DNA of 64,000 bases from Roseiarcus sp963696665 (GTDB taxonomy: Bacteria; Pseudomonadota; Alphaproteobacteria; Rhizobiales; Beijerinckiaceae). The notes below the pieces were generated by a model that had not been told where the DNA came from, made no database searches, and saw only the letters and a list, made by a program, of their open reading frames with translations. The translations under genes and the position numbers were made by a program. Positions 53,042-61,623 of the stretch are shown piece by piece (position 1 is the stretch's first letter; each line of letters starts with the position of its first letter). The stretch lies in NCBI GenBank assembly GCA_963696665.1, contig CAVOLE010000024.1:186001-250000 (forward strand), given 5' to 3'.

Positions 53042-54543
53042 CAGGCTGTTGAAGAAGTCGCTGGTCAGTGAGGTTGGGCTGTGATTCCCTCGTCTTGGGC
53101 TTTGGCGGAGGGAATCGATGCGGGGTGTGGACGAACGGTCGGGGGCGCTGTTCAGCTACGTCGATTTGGAGGCGCGGGTCGGCAAGGATCACCCGCTGCG
53201 GACGATCCGCCTGGTCGTGAACGAGGCTCTGGCGGGACTCTCTGGCGAGTTCTCGGCGCTCTACGCCCGACTGGGTCGACCGTCGATCCCGCCCGAGAAG
53301 CTTCTGCGGGCGATGCTTTTGCAGGGGTTCTATTCGATCCGCTCGGAGCGGCAGTTGATGGAGCGGCTGGAGTTCGATCTTCTGTTCCGCTGGTTCGTGG
53401 GGATTGGCGTTGACGATGCGGTGTGGGATCACTCGACGTTTTCCAAGAACCGCGATCGCCTGCTGGAGGGCGACATCGCCGCCAAGTTCTTGAGCGCGGT
53501 TCTGGCGCAGCCGCGGGTCAAACGCCTGCTCAGCACGGATCACTTCTCGGTCGACGGCACGCTGATCGAAGCGTGGGCGTCGATGAAGAGCTTTCGGCCG
53601 AAGGATGGCTGGGGCGAACCGCCGGCGATGGGCGGCGGACGCAACCGCGAGGCGGATTTCCACGGCCAGAAGCGCTCCAATGAGACGCATGCCTCGACGA
53701 CCGATCCGGAAGCTCGGCTCTATCGCAAGGGGCCGGGCAAGGAGGCCAAGCTCTGCTTCATGGGGCATGCGTTGATGGAGAACCGCCATGGCCTCGTGGT
53801 CAACGCCTGTCTGACCGAGGCCAACGGTCATGCCGAGCGGATCGCGGCGCTGCACATGATCGAGCCGCGCGCCGACCGGCCGAGGGCGATCACGCTCGGC
53901 GCCGACAAGGCCTACGATGCCGAGGATTTCGTCAACGAGTTGCGCTCGATGAACGTGACGCCCCACGTGGCGCAGAACACAAATGGCCGCTCGTCGGCGA
54001 TCGACGGCCGCACGACGCGGCACACGGGCTATGCGATCAGCCAGCGCATCCGCAAGCGGATCGAGGAAGCCATCGGCTGGATCAAGACAGTCGCCGGCCA
54101 GGAGCGAACCAAGTTCCGCGGCCGCGAGCGCGTTGGATGGTCCTTCGCCCTCGCGGCCGCCGCCTACAATCTGGCGCGCCTCCCGAAGCTCATGGGGTCT
54201 TCGACGTGAAGGCCCCGCCCAACTGCCGGCTGATCGGCCGCTGGCGGATCGCCGAGGCTGACCTCTGGGATCGCGCTTACCTCGATCTGTGCGGCCCGGC
54301 GACGCTGACGATCACCCCGCAAGGCGGAGACGTCGCCTTCGGCGCCCTGGAGGCCGGCCTGGAAGTCGAATACGCCCGCAACTCGATCGGCTTCCGTTGG
54401 GCCGGAAGCGACGAGGGAGACCAGGTCGAAGGCGAAAAAACCGCCGAACTCCTCGAGGACGGCACAATCGAGATCGAATTCGCCTACGACAATGGCGACG
54501 AAGCCATCCTCAAAGCCAAATGCATGACTTCTTCAACGGCCTG
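53042..54543. mobile_element. IS5-family element with a passenger gene
   Basis: Ends CAGGCTGTTGAAGAAGTC and the complement CAGGCCGTTGAAGAAGTC form an 18-base inverted repeat with one mismatch, flanked by CTAG on both sides (53038-53041, 54544-54547), the YTAR duplication expected of IS5. It contains a transposase and an overlapping small gene. Confidence 0.82.
53118..54209 (+). CDS. IS5-family transposase
   Basis: 363 residues, intact. N-terminal domain LFSYVDLEARVGKDHPLRTI and PPEKLLRAMLLQGFYSIRSE; DDE residues in FSVDGTLIEAWASMKSF, ITLGADKAYDAEDFVNEL and a C-terminal RKRIEEAIGWIKTVAGQERT (YREK-like). Ends with a GTGA overlap to the passenger gene. Confidence 0.9.
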   Translation: MRGVDERSGALFSYVDLEARVGKDHPLRTIRLVVNEALAGLSGEFSALYARLGRPSIPPEKLLRAMLLQGFYSIRSERQLMERLEFDLLFRWFVGIGVDDAVWDHSTFSKNRDRLLEGDIAAKFLSAVLAQPRVKRLLSTDHFSVDGTLIEAWASMKSFRPKDGWGEPPAMGGGRNREADFHGQKRSNETHASTTDPEARLYRKGPGKEAKLCFMGHALMENRHGLVVNACLTEANGHAERIAALHMIEPRADRPRAITLGADKAYDAEDFVNELRSMNVTPHVAQNTNGRSSAIDGRTTRHTGYAISQRIRKRIEEAIGWIKTVAGQERTKFRGRERVGWSFALAAAAYNLARLPKLMGSST

Positions 54544-54547
54544 CTAG
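54206..54547 (+). CDS. Passenger protein of the IS5 element, unknown function
   Basis: 113 residues from a GTG that overlaps the transposase stop: KAPPNCRLIGRWRIAEADLW, then a beta-rich domain (GPATLTITPQGGDVAFGALE) and an acidic strand (EDGTIEIEFAYDNGDEAILK). No characterised domain was recognised. The reading frame runs through the right inverted repeat and its TAG stop lies in the CTAG target duplication, so the C-terminus depends on the insertion site. Tight coupling to the transposase suggests a role in, or control of, transposition. Confidence 0.65.
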   Translation: MKAPPNCRLIGRWRIAEADLWDRAYLDLCGPATLTITPQGGDVAFGALEAGLEVEYARNSIGFRWAGSDEGDQVEGEKTAELLEDGTIEIEFAYDNGDEAILKAKCMTSSTAC

Positions 54548-54628
54548 GCGTTCCCGATTTGGGCGGCGCTGGCTGCGGCAGGCGAGCGCGGCCGCCTGCG
54601 CGCCGCTGAGATCTTGGGTGGCGGTGAT

Positions 54629-54952
54629 ATGCTGACTGCCGATGCTTTCGCCAAAATACTCGGAACAACACGCGTGACGGTGAACACCAAGCGCCAGAGC
54701 GGCCAGGTCTTGGGCCTCGACGGGGCCAAGCGCGGTTTTCGCTTCCCGATCTGGCAGCTTGACCCCGAGGGCAAGCCCTATGCCGAACTTGTGATGCTGC
54801 ACGAGCGGTTAGGTGGGCCTTGGGCGGTCTATCGCTTCCTGGTGCAGCCTCATGGCGAACTCGAAGGGTTGACTGGGCGTGAGGCGCTGGAGCGCGGCAG
54901 GGTGAAGGCTACGCTCGAGGCCGTTGAGAGTATCGGGAGAGATTTCCGCTGA
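54629..54952 (+). CDS. Xre-like antitoxin of a RES-Xre system, 5' end at the IS5 junction
   Basis: 107 residues from the ATG: LTADAFAKILGTTRVTVNTK, SGQVLGLDGAKRGFRFPIWQ, ERLGGPWAVYRFLVQPHGEL, LTGREALERG. The last block is the antitoxin tail seen in RES-Xre pairs. The frame stays open upstream to 54548 with plausible family residues (FPIWAALAAAGERGRLRAAE), then meets the TAG of the IS5 target duplication, so the original N-terminus was probably cut by IS5. The RES gene begins one base downstream of its stop. Expected to neutralise and autoregulate the toxin. Confidence 0.68.
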   Translation: MLTADAFAKILGTTRVTVNTKRQSGQVLGLDGAKRGFRFPIWQLDPEGKPYAELVMLHERLGGPWAVYRFLVQPHGELEGLTGREALERGRVKATLEAVESIGRDFR

Positions 54953-55410
54953 ATGACGAAGGTTCTCCCGCCCAAGCGCCTTGCGGGTGCGAGCCTTCGA
55001 ATTCATGCCGTGAAGGCCGGCCAACGGTTCGGCCGCATTTCCCTGAGTCGCTATCCGGATCCTCTCGGCTACGGGAAGACACCGAGCCGGTTCAGCGACC
55101 CACGGCGGCGCGTCGCCGGCAACCGCTTCGGCGTGCCTCTATCTCGGACAAAGCGTGAAGGTCTGCTTTGTGGAGGCGGTGCTACGGGATCAGCGCGATG
55201 GCGCGATCGGCGATCTGCCGATGGACGAAGCGGAACTCCACTATCGCTTCTATTCGGAAATTGAGATCGCCGAACCGTTGACAATGGTCGACCCACGCGA
55301 GGGCGGCGACATCGTCATGGGGGTTCCGACTGACGTCGTAAAAGCCTCCAGCCACGCGTTGGCACGAGCCTGGGCCGTGGCCTTCTACGAACGTCCGGAG
55401 AAGCCGGATG
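54953..55410 (+). pseudogene. RES-domain toxin, frameshifted and cut by IS6 copy 3
   Basis: Begins TKVLPPKRLAGASLRIHAVK, with the RES Arg-Phe segment GKTPSRFSDPRRRVAGNRFG. A surplus base near 55136 breaks the frame; the other register continues YLGQSVKVCFVEAVLRDQRD (catalytic Glu region), ELHYRFYSEIEIAEPLTMVD and SSHALARAWAVAFYERPEKP (Ser region) before running into IS6 at 55411. RES toxins degrade NAD+. The last ~20 residues are missing and are not found beyond the IS6 copy. Inactive as shown. Confidence 0.72.
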
Positions 55411-56238
55411 GGCATCGTCAACTTGAGCGAACGCTGGGCCGAAGAAGGGCGATCTTTCTGAGGAATGAGGTCAGGCAGTAGTGTCGATCTCGGAGATCTC
55501 ACGCCAAACGGCAAAGGCTCGCTCGCGCGAGGCGCGGCTGCAATCAGCAGTCGCGGTTTCTGGGTAGGGGATGTGGAAGAGGTTCGCGACCTGATCGTGA
55601 ACCGACAAGAACCGTTGCGCTTGCCGAGCAGATTTGAAACGCTTCATGATGCGTTCGCGTCGCCGGGTCGGTTGATGAGAATTTCAGCCCGATTGTTCAA
55701 GCCTTTATGCTGGCGATGATCGATGTGAAGGCCCATCTTCGCCCTCGCAGCGCCGTAGGATCTGAGCTTGTCCGTGATCATGACGCGGGGCGGCGTGGCC
55801 GCCGATTTCAGGAGTTTCGTCATGAGCTTTTGCGCCGCGCGGGTGTCTCTGCGGCGCTGGACCAGGACGTCGAGAACGAAACCGTTTTGATCAACGGCGC
55901 GCCAGAGCCAGTGTTGTTCGCCGCCGATCGAGACGACGACCTCATCCATGGGCCATTTGTCCCCGCGAGCAGGCGCGCGCTGGCGGATCCGATCGGAGAA
56001 CGCCTTGCCGAATTTCCTTTCCCCACTGGCGCACGGTCTCGTGGGTCACGCAAATCCCCCGCGCCGCCAGCATCTCCTCAACCATGCGAAGGCTCAAGGG
56101 AAACCGGAAATACAGCCAAACGCCATAGCTGATCACCTCTGGAGGAAAGCGATGGCGGCGATAGAGAGGATCACGGGCTGTCGACATGACCCGCGCTTAC
56201 TCGACCCTCCATTCCCAATTCGTTAAGCCGACGGTGCC
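55411..56238 (-). mobile_element. IS6-family element, copy 3, with broken transposase
   Basis: Complete 828-bp element in the opposite orientation to copies 1 and 2. Its minus-strand transposase has a one-base loss near 55680 and a one-base gain near 56015, which cancel in length but destroy the reading frame. Left flank GCCGGATG and right flank GTTATGAC do not match, so sequence has been lost or rearranged at this site. Confidence 0.85.
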
Positions 56239-56600
56239 GTTATGACGCATGGCGCGCCTTCCGGGCTTTGCGCGTAGGTCCCCAGATCATCGCGCTCCCC
56301 GCGCAGCCATTTTTTTATCTCGCCCTTAGGCTCCAAGTATGGATCGCGCCGGCGCTGGTATTCGGCGAGCAATCGCGTCATCGCTCGATCCCGCTCCGCT
56401 AAAGCGTCCAGCTTCGCGTCCTTTTCACGAATTTCTTTGCTCAGCCGTTTGCGAGTCCATGACGACTTGGCTTTGCTCAAGTCGTCTCTCACCTTTTCGC
56501 GCTCGCTCGCGATCCTAAAAGCCTTCCCATAGTGCGAGTTGTCTTCAGCGCTCGATCCGCTTTCTTTGGCGGTGTCCTTTTTGCCTGGACGTTTTACCAC
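56223..56600 (-). CDS. Hypothetical coiled-coil protein, 3' end in IS6
   Basis: 125 residues from a GTG directly after the integrase stop. Highly charged, with a helical stretch (EREKVRDDLSKAKSSWTRKR, EIREKDAKLDALAERDRAMT) likely to form a coiled coil. The last residues are encoded by the IS6 end, so the natural C-terminus is lost. No family recognised. Adjacent position suggests it belonged to the same mobile island as the integrase. Confidence 0.5.
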   Translation of the reverse strand: MVKRPGKKDTAKESGSSAEDNSHYGKAFRIASEREKVRDDLSKAKSSWTRKRLSKEIREKDAKLDALAERDRAMTRLLAEYQRRRDPYLEPKGEIKKWLRGERDDLGTYAQSPEGAPCVITAPSA

Positions 56601-57635
56601 CTAGCGCCTCGCCAACGCCGCTACATTCGATCTTTCAACAATACCGAGCGAGGGCAGTGCGGCGCGAACGGTGTTCGCCACATAGCTGGGCGCGAGATGT
56701 GCGTAATGCTTCTCCGTCATCCTTGTGTCGGCATGGCCAAGCTGCGCCGCGATGACGCCCATCGGAACGCCCTTCCGGGCGAGCGCTGACGCGTAAGTAT
56801 GCCGCAGAATATGAAAGGTCGCGGCCGGAACGATCTTGGCTCGGTCGCTTGCGTCAGCGATCGGACGTTGCTGGTGCGAGGGAGCCCAGCCTTTGCCGTC
56901 ATTCCGGACAAAAGCTGAGGCCGCCCCAGCGCGACCTGCTGTCACCTGTTCGAACAGCGCCCGCCCCTCATCGGCGAGGGCCACGTTGCGTCGCTTTCCG
57001 GATTTAGAGATTTGAACATAAGCGTCCCGGCTTCGGCGTGAAAATCCTCACAGCGCATGCGCGTCAGTTCGCCGTAGCGGCAACCGGTCAGTAGGGCAGC
57101 GCGGACCAAGTCGCGGAAACCACCCTCGCAGGCGTTGACGAGCCTACGGCATTCGTCATCCGACAGAAAATGCACAACCGGCGCGTCGGCCCCGCGAAAG
57201 GGCCTCACCCTCCGCCATGCATCATCGCTGGCAACCCGTCGCTTGAGATAGGCATGATTGAGCGCGGCCTTAAGCACGGTAAGCGTTCGGTTAGCCGTTG
57301 CTCGCCTCGCCCTAACGGCGTCGGCGTCTTCGGCGTCAATCGCGGTTTCCTTACGGCCCTTGGCGAAGCGCGAGGAACGCGCAAGTTTGGGCGCAGTTGC
57401 GAGCGCTGCCTGCCAATCTTCGATGCGCTTTGCCGTCAGCTTCGCCAACTCCAGCGCACGAGCGTGGGCAAAATGCGGACGTTCGCCGCGGCGCGGTCCT
57501 TCGCCAGACCCTTTGAGCCGCGCCGCTCGCGGTCGGCGAAATAGGCTTCGACCGTGGCGGCGACGGTGCACGGGCCGTCATCGAACTCAAGGTCCGCCGC
57601 GATTTCTCTTGGCTTCCGTTCGAAGAACCTGCGAG
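56601..57635 (-). pseudogene. Phage-type tyrosine integrase, truncated and frameshifted
   Basis: Remains of a ~400-residue tyrosine recombinase. From the IS630 edge: FFERKPREIAADLEFDDGPC and VEAYFADRERRGSKGLAKDR, a shift near 57462, core-binding LELAKLTAKRIEDWQAALAT, then VRAALLTGCRYGELTRMRCE with the first catalytic Arg, a shift near 57015, and FHILRHTYASALARKGVPMG (His-x-x-Arg-His) and HADTRMTEKHYAHLAPSYVA with the Tyr nucleophile. The N-terminal arm domain is lost to IS630 copy 2. It marks a former genomic island; no attachment site or tRNA was recognised. Confidence 0.78.
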
Positions 57636-57722
57636 CTAGAGCATCGGACTGTCAGATTGAATTGTCGGGGATTCCCGCGGAGAGGAGAATGTGATTCACT
57701 TCCGGTGGGGGGGTGATTTGCG

Positions 57723-58118
57723 ATGCCGAAGCCGTATTCGCTTGATCTTCGCGAGCGTGTGGTGGGCTACGTCGAGGCTGGGCATTCGCGGCGTGCTGCG
57801 GCGGCCCATTTCAGGGTGTCGCCCTCGTTTGTCATCAATTTGATGACGGCTTTTCGCCAGCGCGGGGCGGTTACGCCTAAGGCGCTCGGCGGTTGGCGGC
57901 GCAGCAGGCTCGACCCGCACCGCGCCTTCATCTTGCGCCGCGTGGCGGAGAAGGACGACATCAGCATGCCGGAGTTGGCCGGCGAACTCCATGCCGTGAG
58001 CGGAGTGAAAGCCGACCCCGCCTCGCTGTCGCGCTGGCTGATCCGCAACGGCCTGAGCTTTAAAAAAAAGCCTTCAGGCAAGCGAATGCGATCGGTCCGA
58101 CGTGCGCCAGGCGCGTGA
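57723..58118 (+). CDS. IS630 orfA, copy 2
   Basis: 131 residues: MPKPYSLDLRERVVGYVEAG, HTH SRRAAAAHFRVSPSFVINLM, and LAGELHAVSGVKADPASLSR. It overlaps orfB by 17 bases with an A8 run near 58065, a likely frameshift site for making the fused transposase. Confidence 0.8.
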   Translation: MPKPYSLDLRERVVGYVEAGHSRRAAAAHFRVSPSFVINLMTAFRQRGAVTPKALGGWRRSRLDPHRAFILRRVAEKDDISMPELAGELHAVSGVKADPASLSRWLIRNGLSFKKKPSGKRMRSVRRAPGA

Positions 58119-58678
58119 GGCGTGGAAGGCTGAACGACAGCCCAAGATGCGGGCCGAGCCGCATCGGTTGATCTTCATCGACGAAACGGGAACCAACACA
58201 AAGATGACCCGGGCTCGCGGACGCTGCCAGAGGGGCGAGCGCCTTCGCTCCAAGGCCCCCTTTGGCCATTGGAAGACCCAGACTTTCGTCGCCGGACTGC
58301 GCTGCGGCGCCCTGACCGCGCCGTGGGTCATCGACGCGCCGATGGACCGGACAATCTTCGAGACCTACGTGCGCACCCAGCTCGTCCCAACCCTGCACGA
58401 GGGCGACATCGTCATCCTGGACAATCTGCCCGCCCACAAAAGCCCGGCCGCCGAACAAGCCATTCGCGAGCGGGGGCGCTTGGCTCATGTTTCTCCCGCC
58501 CTACAGCCCCGACCTCAATCCCATCGAAATGGCCTTCGCCAAACTCAAGGCCCATCTCCGCGCCATGGCCATGCGCACCATCGACGAACTCTGGAAGGCG
58601 ATCGGGCAAATCTGCGATCTCTTCATCCCAGAGGAATGTGCAAACTACTTCCAAGCCGCAGGGTATGGATTCAAATGA
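58102..58678 (+). pseudogene. IS630 orfB, copy 2, frameshifted
   Basis: DDE domain with IFIDETGTNTKMTRARGRCQ and EGDIVILDNLPAHKSPAAEQ. A surplus G in the G5 run 58472-58476 breaks the frame; the other register continues MFLPPYSPDLNPIEMAFAKL and ends AAGYGFK at 58678. Confidence 0.75.
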
Positions 58679-58691
58679 CAGTCCGATGCTC

Positions 58692-59204
58692 TAGACGACC
58701 TTGATGCATCCGTCTTCCTTGTCGCGGAAGGTCTTGTACATCGCTGGCCCCTCATCGAGCTTGGTGCGATGCGTGACCACGAAGGAGGGTCAATCTCCCC
58801 GTTCTCGATCCTCTCCAGAAGCTTCGGCATATAGCGTTGGATTGGCGTTTGGGCCATCCGGAATGTGAGTTCGCGATTGATCGCCGAGCCCATCGGAATT
58901 TTGTCAAGGTAGCCGCCGTAAACGTCGACGATCGACACCGCCAAAGTGTTGACAAAACGGAAATCACCTCGCGCAGCACGTGAGGTCTGTCCAGAATGTC
59001 GCCGTCTTCGCGCGGTCGACCATTAAGTCGATGCTCGCAGTCCCCTCGGCCTCGGTTCCGACCGCATCGATGCAGGCGTCGGCGCGGCCGTGCGTCATCT
59101 CCTGGACGCGCTTGTAGACGTCACCTTTTTGGAACCGATCGTCTCGGTGCCACTCTTGCGCGCGAGCTCGAGACGCACGGGGACCGTGTCGATGGCTCAC
59201 CTTG
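58692..59204 (-). pseudogene. Fragment of a formaldehyde dehydrogenase-like zinc dehydrogenase
   Basis: C-terminal third of an MDR dehydrogenase, readable in several registers: AIDTVPVRLELARKSGTETI, GDVYKRVQEMTHGRADACID, AVGTEAEGTASIDLMVDRAK, VSIVDVYGGYLDKIPMGSAI, NRELTFRMAQTPIQRYMPKL and THRTKLDEGPAMYKTFRDKE. This order is typical of glutathione-independent formaldehyde dehydrogenase relatives. At least three shifts and truncation on both sides by IS630 copies make it nonfunctional. Confidence 0.72.
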
Positions 59205-59890
59205 CTAGAGCATTTTCATTATTGGCGTCGATATCCTGAGTTTGCGAGATAGTTTGCGCATTCGTCTGGGGTGAAGGTTTGGAGGGCGGTGGCGATGGCG
59301 TCGATTAGGGTGTCGAAGGTTCGGGCCGCGGCCTTGCGCAAGAGGGCCTTCAGTTTGGCGAACCATTGCTCGATCGGGTTGAGATCGGGGCTGTAGGACG
59401 GCAGGTAGAGCAGACGGGCTTTGGCGTTTTCGATCGCCGTCCTGACGCCCTCGACCTTGTGGCTCGGCAGATTGTCGAGGATGACGATATCGCCTTTGCT
59501 TGAGTTCGGGGAACGAGGAACTGCTCGACCCAGGCGCGGAACTTCTCGCCGTTGATCGGGCCGTCGAAGGCGCAAGGCGCAACGAGACCGTCCTGCCGCA
59601 GCGCGCCGATGAAGGTCGTCGTCTTCCAATGGCCCCAGGGACCGGCGCGACCAGGCGCTCGCCGCGCGGGCATCGGCCGTAGAGCCGGGTCATCTTGGTC
59701 GAGGCGCCGGTCTCGTCGACAAACACCAGATTGTCCGGCCGCCATTCGGCCTGCTGCGCCCGCCATTGCTCCCGCGCTTCCGCTACGTCGGCGCGGTCCT
59801 TCGCGCGCGTCTCCATCGACGAAAGCGCCCGCGAACACGCACAACTCAGTTCGGCGGCTCAGTCCGTGTCGGCGTGGACGTGACGAGAGT
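59205..59890 (-). mobile_element. IS630-family remnant, copy 3
   Basis: The left end CTAGAGCATTTTC matches that of copy 1. Only the orfB half is present: VFVDETGASTKMTRLYGRCP, a shift, then DIVILDNLPSHKVEGVRTAI and SYSPDLNPIEQWFAKLKALL, ending at 59219. orfA and the right inverted repeat are missing; the end near 59890 is approximate. The following ~135 bases to 60027 show no gene. Confidence 0.7.
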
Positions 59891-60027
59891 TCGAGTTAAG
59901 AGCACGAGGGCCTCCTCTGGGGGATTTGCGAGAACAACCGATGGCGGAAGGCAATGTTCCCCGGAAGGCACCCGCGCGCGGCCGCCTTTATTGTTCCGAT
60001 TATGTCGGGGAGGGCCGCCTTGACCGG

Positions 60028-60624
60028 TCAGGCGCTGGGCTTCTCGCCGAAGCCGGCCGCCTCGATCGCGAGATGCGTTTTGTTCTGGAAGCTTGCGTCC
60101 TGACCGGCGACCAGGAGCGGCGCGGCATCGGCGATGGCGCGCGAGACCGCTTCGACCCATCCGGCCTCGGATTTCGCAAAGTCGCTCAGAACAAAGTTGT
60201 AAACGAGCGCCTTGTCGCCGGGATGGCCAATGCCGATCCTGACGCGCTTGTAGCCGGGGCCCAGGTGAGCGGTGATCGAGCGCAGGCCGTTGTGGCCGGC
60301 GTCGCCGCCGCCGACCTTGACCCTCACCTTTCCGGGCGCGAGATCGAGTTCATCGTGGATCACGACGAGCGCGCTTAAGCCGAGCTTCATGTAGCGCAAC
60401 GCCTCGCCGACGCTGCGCCCGAACTCGTTCATGTAGGTCTGCGGCTTGAGCAGCATCACCCGCTCCTCGCCGATCAGGCCGTCGACCGCCAGCCCCTGAT
60501 GCCGGGCGCGAAACGGGCCGAACCGGCCGCGCTCGGCGATCGCGTCAACCGCCACGAAGCCGATGTTGTGGCGGTTGCGCGCGTATCGTGCGCCCGGGTT
60601 GCCGAGTCCCGCGATGACCAGCAT
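60028..60624 (-). CDS. pth: Peptidyl-tRNA hydrolase
   Basis: 198 residues, cytoplasmic. It releases peptides from peptidyl-tRNA that drops off the ribosome. Signature: MLVIAGLGNPGARYARNRHN with catalytic His (RHNIGF), KPQTYMNEFGRSVGEALRYM, VIHDELDLAPGKVRVKVGGG and DAGHNGLRSITAHLGPGYKR. It follows rplY on the same strand (86-base gap), the arrangement common in Alphaproteobacteria. Full length and intact. Confidence 0.95.
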   Translation of the reverse strand: MLVIAGLGNPGARYARNRHNIGFVAVDAIAERGRFGPFRARHQGLAVDGLIGEERVMLLKPQTYMNEFGRSVGEALRYMKLGLSALVVIHDELDLAPGKVRVKVGGGDAGHNGLRSITAHLGPGYKRVRIGIGHPGDKALVYNFVLSDFAKSEAGWVEAVSRAIADAAPLLVAGQDASFQNKTHLAIEAAGFGEKPSA

Positions 60625-60710
60625 GGGGTCCTCGATCAGCGTGACCGCGGCGCGGCGTCAAGGCTAAGGCCCGAGCGGCGCCGGCCAAAGCCTCGACCGC
60701 GTTCAGGCGC

Positions 60711-61469
60711 CTACTTCTTGGCGGCCGGCTTCGCCGCAGCAGCGGGCGCAGCCGCGCCTTTGCCAGCAGCGGGCGCGGCGGCGCCCTTGCCGGCAGCGCC
60801 AGCCGCAGGCGTAGCGCCAGCCGCAGGCGCTGCGGCGCCTGCCCCGGCGGCCGCGGGCGCGGCAGCGCCCGCCGCGGCGGCGGTCGGCGCCTCCTCGGCC
60901 ATGACCGTCGGCGGGACGATCGTCACCACGGTAAGGTCAGCCTTGGCGCTGACAGGACGGCAGCCTTCGGGGAGCTTGACGTCGGACACATGCACCGAGT
61001 CGTGAAAATCGAGGCCCGCAAGGTCGATTGTGATCGCCTCCGGAATGTCGTCAGCGGGCGCCATCACCTCGACCGAGTGCAGCACCAGATTGACGGCCCC
61101 GCCTTTTTTCACGCCTGGCGAAGCTTCGCGATTGATGACGTGCACCGGGACGCCGATGCGCACGCGCGAGCCGGGGATGAGCCGCAGGAAGTCGACATGC
61201 ACCGGCCAGTCGGTGACGATGTCGAGCTGATAGTCGCGCGGCAGGACCCGCTCCTTGCGCCCGTCCATTTCGAGCTCGAAGATCGTCGTCAGGAAGTGTC
61301 CGGCGAAGATGAGCTTGTTGACGTCCTTGAAGTCGACCGAGATCGGCTCGGGCTTGACGCCGCCGCCATAGATGACTGCCGGAACGCGGCCTTCGCGACG
61401 AACGGAGCGGGCGGCCCCCTTGCCTGTCCCGCTACGCGCCACGGCCGCGAGTTGCTTGATCGCTGCCAT
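60711..61469 (-). CDS. rplY: 50S ribosomal protein L25/general stress protein Ctc
   Basis: 252 residues. The N-terminal L25 fold (~1-95) binds 5S rRNA: RSGTGKGAARSVRREGRVPA, VIYGGGVKPEPISVDFKDVN, and RVLPRDYQLDIVTDWPVHVD; the CTC beta domain follows (~100-195). The last ~55 residues (encoded by 60711-60900) are an Ala/Pro/Gly/Lys-rich low-complexity tail with repeated GAAAPAAG units, longer than usual. Such tails are common in alphaproteobacterial L25 but vary in length. It is followed by pth. Confidence 0.94.
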   Translation of the reverse strand: MAAIKQLAAVARSGTGKGAARSVRREGRVPAVIYGGGVKPEPISVDFKDVNKLIFAGHFLTTIFELEMDGRKERVLPRDYQLDIVTDWPVHVDFLRLIPGSRVRIGVPVHVINREASPGVKKGGAVNLVLHSVEVMAPADDIPEAITIDLAGLDFHDSVHVSDVKLPEGCRPVSAKADLTVVTIVPPTVMAEEAPTAAAAGAAAPAAAGAGAAAPAAGATPAAGAAGKGAAAPAAGKGAAAPAAAAKPAAKK

Positions 61470-61623
61470 GATGATGTCCTTTATTGTCAGTCGCGCCCTG
61501 CCTCCAGGGGTGTCGAACTGGCGCGAAGCGCCGGCTTATAGAGAAGCGACGCGATCCAGGCAAGCGCAACGAGGGCGTGCTTTTGCTAAGCTCGCCCGAC
61601 AATGCCGCCCTGCGGAGAACGGA

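Larger units (their letters stand above)
57636..58694. mobile_element. IS630-family element, copy 2 (different subtype)
   Basis: Perfect 19-base inverted repeats CTAGAGCATCGGACTGTCA at both ends with CTAG edges. Its protein sequences differ from copy 1, so it is a separate IS630 type. It sits between the integrase and a dehydrogenase fragment, truncating both. Confidence 0.85.

Noticed and set aside
61372..61623. N-terminal extension of fumC by 84 residues
   Set aside because: Overlaps the divergent rplY gene and reads as Arg/Ala-rich noise; the ATG at 61624 has a ribosome site and matches the family start.
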